Source of the DNA: Candidatus Kaiserbacteria bacterium RIFCSPLOWO2_01_FULL_55_19
GTDB lineage: Bacteria; Patescibacteriota; Minisyncoccia; Phycocordibacterales; Phycocordibacteraceae
DNA length: 21,648 nt
Assembly: GCA_001781715.1 (NCBI GenBank)
Contig: MFMD01000034.1
Location: forward strand, 6,911 to 28,558
Direction: 5' to 3'
Positions 17,175 through 21,648 of the stretch are shown here, in pieces. How positions within the stretch are numbered: the first letter of the stretch is position 1; every line of letters starts with the position of its first letter. Made by a program: the position numbers and the translations under genes. The notes below the pieces were generated by a model, which had not been told where the DNA came from, did no database searches, and was given only the letters and a program-made list of their open reading frames with translations.

Positions 17175-17726
17175 TTAGCGCAACCAGTAGAGGGTTATCT
17201 TCATCTGGTAGGTGTACACGCCGGTGTCCGAACCTTTGACAACAATATCTTTCACATCAAGCAGGCGCTGGCTCCGTTCTATGCCGGCGAGGAATGCCTG
17301 GAGCGCGCGGTAGGTGCCGACCGCGGAGAGAGCGAGATCAACCGACCCGACAGGATTTGCCGCCCGTACCGCTTCGTTCGCAGACCGACCCGTCGTGGCC
17401 GCGCTCGTCAGCACATCAACATTGGAGAGGGCGATTCCGCTTCGCGCGGCGAGTGCGTTCAAATCAAGAATGAGACCGACATTGTCTACTGCGTCAGGGA
17501 GGAGCGCGGTGAGCCGCGCGATATCGGTGGGGTTAATCGCATTGCGCGCGGCGGCAAGCTCGTTCTGTTGGGTGGCATAGGTGGTTGCCGCGGCAAGCGC
17601 CTGATTGTCGGCAGCGATGGTGGCGCGCTCTCTCGTTATTGACCCCGACCAGGTCGGCGCTACATAGCCGAAGAATATGCCGATGGCGATGACAAAAGCG
17701 ACGGTGGGAATAAGACGAGTGTTCAT
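17175..17726 (-). CDS. pilO: Type IV pilus alignment protein PilO-like
   Basis: A 183-residue bitopic membrane protein. A single N-terminal helix (about 5-25, LIPTVAFVIAIGIFFGYVAP) is followed by a coiled coil (RERATIAADNQALAAATTYATQQNELAAARNAI) and a small ferredoxin-like domain with LLPDAVDNVGLILDLNALAARSGI, all in the PilO order. It would pair with PilN and link PilM to the pilus machinery. The start is in an ATGA overlap with pilN, so the two are translated together. Confidence 0.88.
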   Translation of the reverse strand: MNTRLIPTVAFVIAIGIFFGYVAPTWSGSITRERATIAADNQALAAATTYATQQNELAAARNAINPTDIARLTALLPDAVDNVGLILDLNALAARSGIALSNVDVLTSAATTGRSANEAVRAANPVGSVDLALSAVGTYRALQAFLAGIERSQRLLDVKDIVVKGSDTGVYTYQMKITLYWLR

Positions 17727-18301
17727 GGCGAGAAAGCGACGACCTTGGGGTCGATGGTGGCGGAGAGAACGAAGGAGACCGAACTGTCTTTATTCACGAT
17801 GAGATTTGAAAAGATCGCCTCCTTGATGCGGCCATCATTCGCAAAGGCGGTGGATACTGCGGCAAGCGCATTGAAGCTCTTTGCAACACCCGTGCCGTCA
17901 AGCTTCACCTGTTTCGTCGCATCAAACGAGAGATGGAGGGAAGTGAGACGCACGCTTGTCGGCAGTACCGTCTCAAGTATTGCGAAAAACTTGGAGAGTG
18001 CGACATGATTTGCAAGAAGCATTGTGCCCGAGTTCAGGCGATTGCGGAGCTGCACGAAACCTTCTACCGTCGCGAGATCTATCGCCTTCTCGGCCTTCTC
18101 AAGGGAGGCACCTCGCGAGGACTGCATCCCCGCGAGCACCCGGTCATAGACAAAGGTACCGAGTGCAAATACGAAGACGATGCCGAGAATGACATAGGCA
18201 GACAAGCCATAAATGCCGGTGACTCCCGTGCCAGAGTGCCGCGCAATCACCGATGCCGAGCGCGGCACGAACGAGGTCGGTATCGTGGGAGGAATGTCCA
18301 T
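17723..18301 (-). CDS. pilN: Type IV pilus assembly protein PilN-like
   Basis: A 192-residue bitopic protein with a short cytoplasmic N-terminus (PPTIPTSFVPRS), a membrane helix (about 35-55) and an extracytoplasmic coiled coil plus domain with LPTSVRLTSLHLSFDATKQVKLDGTG, typical of PilN. The N-terminal TSFVP segment takes the place of the INLLP motif that binds PilM in other bacteria (family knowledge; the equivalence is inference). It lies 65 bases after pilM and overlaps pilO by four bases. Confidence 0.88.
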   Translation of the reverse strand: MDIPPTIPTSFVPRSASVIARHSGTGVTGIYGLSAYVILGIVFVFALGTFVYDRVLAGMQSSRGASLEKAEKAIDLATVEGFVQLRNRLNSGTMLLANHVALSKFFAILETVLPTSVRLTSLHLSFDATKQVKLDGTGVAKSFNALAAVSTAFANDGRIKEAIFSNLIVNKDSSVSFVLSATIDPKVVAFSP

Positions 18302-18366
18302 TTCCCTTCAGTATACGGCACGCGCACGCCGAGCGCTCTACGCGTCTGTGCAAAACATTCGTATTT

Positions 18367-19467
18367 TCAGATTTCTTCCAGCTTGCGAAGCGCGAGACCG
18401 ACCGCAACGGCGAACTCGGGACCGATTTCTTCAAGGATAGGGCGCATGAACGCGGGCGCTTCGGTCTTTGCAAACGGGTCTGCGACACGCACATCAATCG
18501 GGAAGATGGTTTTGGCATAGGTGCCGAGCTCTTTGGTGACGCCGCCACCGCCGGTGAGTATGATAGAAGTGACTGATTTCTTCTGTGTCGTCTCGTATTG
18601 CATCAGAACCCTCCGCGCTTCTGCAAAAATGCGCGAGAAGACGAGCTCGGGGCCTTCAAGAGCACCGACCGTGCCGCCGAGACCCTCCTTCTTCTTCAGC
18701 GCTTCGGCGCTCGCGATGGAGACATTCGTAGAGACCGAGATGGCGCGCGTGATGTCCTGACTCCCGACACTGATGGCGTGTGAGAGCGCCACGATGCCGT
18801 GCTCAATGACATAGGTCTTGGTGGAGGCGGCGCCCACATCAAGCACCATGACCGGTCGCACCTGCTCCTCAACGACCGCGCGAATCGTGCTGAAGATCTC
18901 AATTTCATAAAAACTCGCGGCAAGCCCCGCGTTTGCGATAACGCCATTGAGGAGCGCGAGCTCGTCATTGTGCACAGCGACGAGGAGCGTCTCAATGGTC
19001 TCGTGCGCATCGGAGATCGCGTGCGCCTCTCCCTCGGTCGCCTGGGCGGGGTCTGCCTTGGGGACGATAAACCAGTCAAGCTGTACTTCAGAAATGGGGA
19101 CGGGAATATATTTGCGCGCCTCAAGCTCGATGACGGTCTTCTGCTCTACTGGGTCCGCACGATACGGAAGCGTGACAAGCGTAAGCAACGAACGCGCAAA
19201 GGGGATGGAGACGCCACAGCTCTTCGTGGTTACCTTCGCTTCGCGCAGGAGATCCTTCAGGGTCTCGGTGATTTGTTCGGCGGAGAGATTGGTCGCCTGC
19301 CCCACTTCAGAGCCGCCGTAGGGGCCAAGCGCGAGCTCGCCGTAGGTCTCTAAGACCGCCTTGCCGTGCTCCTTGCGCAACTGCACCACCTTCAGGGATG
19401 AGGAGCCGATATCCACGCCAAGGACGCTCTTTTCCTTTGCCCTAAAGAGAGAATTGAGGAATGACAT
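18367..19467 (-). CDS. pilM: Type IV pilus assembly ATPase PilM (actin-like)
   Basis: A 366-residue cytoplasmic actin-fold protein that binds PilN at the membrane. The phosphate-1 loop is VLGVDIGSSSLKVVQL near residue 20, a second phosphate loop is VLDVGAASTKTYV, and the adenosine motif is ILTGGGGVTKELG. These mark PilM rather than FtsA or MreB. The start was set at the ATG at 19465-19467 because TGGTATCAT lies 8 bases upstream; the frame could be read from 19491, adding eight residues that lie in the promoter. It is the first gene of the long pilus locus and stands back-to-back with the small ORF and Doc-like gene. Confidence 0.95.
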   Translation of the reverse strand: MSFLNSLFRAKEKSVLGVDIGSSSLKVVQLRKEHGKAVLETYGELALGPYGGSEVGQATNLSAEQITETLKDLLREAKVTTKSCGVSIPFARSLLTLVTLPYRADPVEQKTVIELEARKYIPVPISEVQLDWFIVPKADPAQATEGEAHAISDAHETIETLLVAVHNDELALLNGVIANAGLAASFYEIEIFSTIRAVVEEQVRPVMVLDVGAASTKTYVIEHGIVALSHAISVGSQDITRAISVSTNVSIASAEALKKKEGLGGTVGALEGPELVFSRIFAEARRVLMQYETTQKKSVTSIILTGGGGVTKELGTYAKTIFPIDVRVADPFAKTEAPAFMRPILEEIGPEFAVAVGLALRKLEEI

Positions 19468-19475
19468 ATGGGAGA

Positions 19476-19484
19476 ATGATACCA
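19476..19484 (-). promoter_or_regulatory. Extended -10 box of the pilus operon (pilM)
   Basis: TGGTATCAT on the minus strand, 8 bases before the pilM ATG, again with no ribosome-binding sequence in between. It is the probable main promoter of pilM to pilB. Confidence 0.55.
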
Positions 19485-19503
19485 CTTCCATTACGGACCT
19501 TAC

Positions 19504-19512
19504 TACTATAGA
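19504..19512 (+). promoter_or_regulatory. Candidate -10 region of the small ORF-doc-comF unit
   Basis: The bases TACTATAGA allow a -10 as TACTAT (5 bases before the first ATG) or TATAGA (8 bases before the second ATG at 19521). It lies back-to-back with the pilM promoter within fewer than 50 bases. Confidence 0.35.
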
Positions 19513-19514
19513 AT

Positions 19515-19655
19515 ATGGACATGACGCAATTTATTAACTGGCTACTCGGCAGACATGAAGATCGATCGCCTCATACCAACCGCGATATGAGCGATGTGAT
19601 GCGTCGTGTAGACCAGCAAATCGGACGAGCCGTCGAGCGTCTCTCTGATCGTTAA
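19515..19655 (+). CDS. 46-residue ORF coupled to the Doc-like gene (antitoxin candidate)
   Basis: A short frame with ATG at 19515 (or 19521 for 44 residues) ending in TAA at 19655. That stop shares its last base with the next start in a TAATG junction, a strong sign of real translation and coupling. The product begins MTQFINWLLGRHED from the second Met. It continues with a charged amphipathic helix (DMSDVMRRVDQQIGRAVERLSD), which could bind a partner protein. No Phd-type or Fic-inhibitory (S/TxxxEG/N) motif is visible. Its place directly before a Doc-family gene makes it a candidate for an antitoxin or a regulatory subunit, but nothing in the sequence proves this. Confidence 0.6.
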   Translation: MDMTQFINWLLGRHEDRSPHTNRDMSDVMRRVDQQIGRAVERLSDR

Positions 19656-20149
19656 TGTTCAAATATCTCGCTGACGAGCATCTTGACCCTATTTTTGTTT
19701 TCGTCGCCGAACGATACGGGCGACAAGAGGAAGTTCCATTCTATCGGGATAATTCAAATGGTGTAGCGAAATTATTGGGCGTCTTGGAGAGGGCGCGGAT
19801 GGACCGCTATTATCCGACACTTCTCGATAAGGCGACTCATCTGCTTCTTAGTGTTAATAAGGGTCATTTCTTCTCCAATGGAAATAAGCGGCTTGCGCTT
19901 GTCGTCACAACGACATTCCTCACTCTGAACGAGAGGCACCTAAAAGAAAACTCAAAAGAAGCGTACCGAGAACTCTTGGCTTCCCTGTTCCCCGAGCACG
20001 CGGAGTGTACTGATTTCCCTGAATTTACCCCGACTGACTTTGCCACCTACAATCTCTCAATCGTCATCGCTGACAGCGGCGCCTACAACATAGAATATGA
20101 TTCGCTAAAGAAGCGCGTGCATACATTCTTGTCGAAATCAGTTGCGTAG
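19655..20149 (+). CDS. Doc-like Fic-family protein
   Basis: A 164-residue protein with the Fic/Doc active-site loop H71-FFSNGN-K78-R79 (HFFSNGNKR). Doc proteins carry HxFx(N/D)(A/G)NKR and transfer a phosphate to EF-Tu, while AMPylating Fic proteins have GNGR; the K here therefore places it with Doc. The surrounding helix pattern (DKATHLLLSVNKG before, LALVVTTTFLTLN after) matches the Fic core. The length is slightly above that of P1 Doc (126 aa), with an acidic C-terminal extension. The start is fixed by the TAATG junction with the small ORF. The base composition looks poorer in GC than the flanking genes, consistent with acquisition by transfer (judged by eye). Confidence 0.85.
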   Translation: MFKYLADEHLDPIFVFVAERYGRQEEVPFYRDNSNGVAKLLGVLERARMDRYYPTLLDKATHLLLSVNKGHFFSNGNKRLALVVTTTFLTLNERHLKENSKEAYRELLASLFPEHAECTDFPEFTPTDFATYNLSIVIADSGAYNIEYDSLKKRVHTFLSKSVA

Positions 20150-20153
20150 AAGT

Positions 20154-20759
20154 ATGAGAGGTATTTTAGATTTCCTCTTCCCTCCTCGTGTAGATGAAAT
20201 CACCCTCCGCACGGTCTCGCTCGACACCTTTCTCACTCTCGTCGCGCCGTGCGTAGTACCCGCGACACGCCCAGAGACGGTTATCCTCCTCCCCTTCAGC
20301 GAGCCGGTCGTGCGCGCGACTATTCACGAAGCGAAGTATCACGGGAGTGATACGGCGTTTACCTATCTTGCCGCGGCACTTGCCGACTATCTGCGCGACG
20401 CCGATGATATCAAGAGGCCAATCATCGTGTCCGTCCCGCTCGGTAGGGAGCGGCGTAAGGAGCGCGGCTTCAATCAGGTGGAGGAGATAGCGAAGCGCGC
20501 GTGTGGCGAGCTCGGCATCATTCTTGATGCCGACTTGCTCTCACGCACACGCGAGACAATCTCTCAGGTCTCGCTCCCGCGCACGGCAAGGGAGGAGAAT
20601 ATGCGTGACGCGTTTCGAGCAACGCGCCCCGCCGACCCCGCGCTCACCTACATCCTTGTTGATGATGTCATTACCACCGGCGCCACGCTCCAAGCCGCCG
20701 TTGATGCGCTCGCATCCGCCGGTGCATCTCACATCATCCCGCTCGCCCTCGCGCACTAA
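20154..20759 (+). CDS. ComF-like phosphoribosyltransferase without zinc finger
   Basis: A 201-residue ComF-family protein. The phosphoribosyltransferase core is clear: VPLGRERRKERGFNQ (94-108) and the PRPP loop YILVDDVITTGAT (166-178). The start GILDFLFPPR matches the usual ComF opening, but after it there is no Cys cluster. In classical ComF the zinc finger CxxC...CxxC follows immediately, so this is a shortened form. A longer frame opens at a TTG at 20142, overlapping the Doc-like gene; the ATG at 20154 is preferred and lies 4 bases after its stop, implying a shared transcript. ComF takes part in natural DNA uptake in competent bacteria, and the pilus locus nearby fits this. Confidence 0.87.
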   Translation: MRGILDFLFPPRVDEITLRTVSLDTFLTLVAPCVVPATRPETVILLPFSEPVVRATIHEAKYHGSDTAFTYLAAALADYLRDADDIKRPIIVSVPLGRERRKERGFNQVEEIAKRACGELGIILDADLLSRTRETISQVSLPRTAREENMRDAFRATRPADPALTYILVDDVITTGATLQAAVDALASAGASHIIPLALAH

Positions 20760-20762
20760 ATT

Positions 20763-20771
20763 TGGTAGTGT
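20763..20771 (+). promoter_or_regulatory. Extended -10 candidate of the tRNA-Ser gene
   Basis: TGGTAGTGT lies 10 bases before the tRNA 5' end and matches the TGn-extended pattern seen elsewhere in the window, with weaker agreement to TATAAT. Confidence 0.3.
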
Positions 20772-20781
20772 GGCGTAATAC

Positions 20782-20870
20782 GGAGAGGTCGCATAGAGGC
20801 CTAGTGCGGCGGGTTGCTAACTCGCTATACGAGTAAAATCGTATCGAGGGTTCGAATCCCTCCCTCTCCG
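20782..20870 (+). tRNA. tRNA-Ser (GCU)
   Basis: An 89-nt cloverleaf with acceptor strands GGAGAGG/CCTCTCC, D-stem GCAT/GTGC and anticodon stem GCGGG/CTCGC with loop TTGCTAA (anticodon GCT, reading AGC/AGU). It has a long variable arm with a 5-bp stem (TACGA/TCGTA) typical of class II serine tRNAs, and T-arm GAGGG-TTCGAAT-CCCTC. The discriminator is G, as expected for serine. CCA is not encoded (the flank is CAG). Confidence 0.96.
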
Positions 20871-20892
20871 CAGCGACACTGATTGCGTGCGC

Positions 20893-20898
20893 TATACT
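20893..20898 (+). promoter_or_regulatory. -10 box of the cohesin-like protein gene
   Basis: TATACT 14 bases before the ATG at 20913. It would give a leader of about 7 bases with no ribosome-binding sequence. Confidence 0.45.
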
Positions 20899-20912
20899 TC
20901 ATAGAGTTCTCT

Positions 20913-21648
20913 ATGCACACTTTGATTAAAATCTTGGGTGCGCTTTTGCTATTTGTAGGCGTTTTTACTATGTCAGGCGCAGCGCTCGCCCAGCCCGTGA
21001 TTAATGTAGATGTCGGTACGCTCCGACAGAAGGCGACCGTCTCCTTCTCTCCCCGCACGGGTTCCTTCACCGCGGGCTCCACCTTCCAAGTCCCCATCGT
21101 TATTAATACTGAAGGTAAGAGTGTGAACGCGATAGAACTGCATATCAAATTTAATCCGAGTCGGCTCCAGATAGTCGCGCCCGCGGGTCAGCGCTCCATC
21201 GTCGGCCTGTGGATTTCGCCCCCGACCTACTCCAACACACTCGGCACGCTCACGCTCGTCGGGACGATTCCGGGAGGCATCACGACCGAGTCGGGACTTA
21301 TCGCGAACATCACCTTCAAGGGCATTGCCTCCGGCGATACGCGAATAAGCATCTCATCAGAGTCGCAGATCCTCGCGAACGACGGGCTCGGGACGCCGGT
21401 GGCGGCGAGCTTCGGCGACGCGCTCTACTCCATCACGCCCGAGCCGCCCGAGGGGCCGACCGTCTTCTCCGAGACGAACCCCTTCCCTGACCACTGGTAC
21501 AACAACAACACCCCCGTTATCGGCTGGGATGCGGTGGCGGGCGTTGCCGACTACAGCTACATCGTTGACGACCAGCCCTTTACCATTCCCGACAACACCG
21601 CCGAGACCGCCGATAATCGGATTTCTCTCCCGAATCTCCCCAACGGCA
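20913..21648 (+). CDS. Secreted cohesin-like surface protein, N-terminal part (cut by window edge)
   Basis: An open frame from ATG 20913 runs off the right edge (245 codons visible). Residues 1-26 form a signal peptide (MHTLIKILGALLLFVGVFTM, then SGAALA before QP). Residues about 42-165 resemble a cohesin/carbohydrate-binding fold. They comprise FTAGSTFQVPIVINTEGKSVNAI, then the typical IELHIKFNPSRLQIV strand pair, GTLTLVGTIPGGITTESGLIANITFKGIASG, and SQILANDGLGTPV. A linker rich in Pro/Glu (TPEPPEGPTVF) leads to a segment (NNNTPVIGWDAVAGVADYSYIVDDQP) like the first strands of a fibronectin type III domain. The protein is probably anchored to the cell surface and binds a partner or glycan; no function can be assigned. 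Confidence 0.8.
   Translation, partial: MHTLIKILGALLLFVGVFTMSGAALAQPVINVDVGTLRQKATVSFSPRTGSFTAGSTFQVPIVINTEGKSVNAIELHIKFNPSRLQIVAPAGQRSIVGLWISPPTYSNTLGTLTLVGTIPGGITTESGLIANITFKGIASGDTRISISSESQILANDGLGTPVAASFGDALYSITPEPPEGPTVFSETNPFPDHWYNNNTPVIGWDAVAGVADYSYIVDDQPFTIPDNTAETADNRISLPNLPNG

Noticed and set aside
20825..21148. Minus-strand frame whose C-terminus reads GEGGIRTLDT
   Set aside because: This peptide arises from reading the antisense of tRNA-Ser and is a well-known spurious annotation; the rest is antisense to the cohesin-like gene.

Overview
The window looks like a chromosomal segment of a Patescibacteria/CPR bacterium, most likely Parcubacteria-like; this taxonomic placement is inference. 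It rests on the compact and strongly collinear gene order, the CPR-style type IV pilus locus, the tiny pilins with RGFTLIELLVVIAIIG-type N-termini, the short signal-peptide surface proteins and the near absence of Shine-Dalgarno sequences. The genetic code is standard, because TGA ends the ATPase, ligA, PilW and other genes. Base composition is fairly GC-rich. The Doc-like gene near 19.7-20.1 kb and the first 450 bases look more AT-rich by eye.

Layout from left to right. 1-452 (minus): start of a secreted repeat protein cut by the window edge. 482-4320 (minus): a P2-type cation ATPase, a SemiSWEET/PQ-loop protein, an initiator tRNA-Met with a truncated copy of its 5' end upstream, and a membrane protein with an RNxxxH (HEPN-like) motif. 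4350-8065 (minus): gatA, gatC and ligA. 8089-19467 (minus): one long type IV pilus locus. In transcription order it reads pilM, pilN, pilO, a proline/alanine-rich membrane protein, pilB, a stand-alone receiver protein, pilT, pilC, two tandem pilins, a terminator hairpin, the prepilin peptidase, then four minor pilins (FimT/GspH-, PilW-, PilV- and PilX-like). 19515-20759 (plus): a 46-residue ORF, a Doc/Fic-family protein and a ComF-like phosphoribosyltransferase, all tightly coupled. 20782-20870 (plus): tRNA-Ser(GCU). 20913 to the end (plus): a secreted cohesin-like surface protein cut by the right edge.

The pilus genes form a nearly complete retractable machine. The cytoplasmic actin-like PilM and membrane PilN/PilO form the alignment complex. 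PilB extends and PilT retracts through the PilC platform. The peptidase matures the two tandem pilins and the minor pilins. No secretin gene is present, as expected for a cell without a classical outer membrane. ComF beside the pilus locus makes DNA uptake one plausible use of the pilus (inference).

The most general signal is in the promoters. Before most transcription-unit heads there is a TATAMT-like -10 box, often extended by TGn, only 6-9 bases before the start codon. Transcription would then begin at or next to the ATG, so these genes appear to be made from leaderless mRNAs. This also settles several start codons, notably for the prepilin peptidase and ligA.
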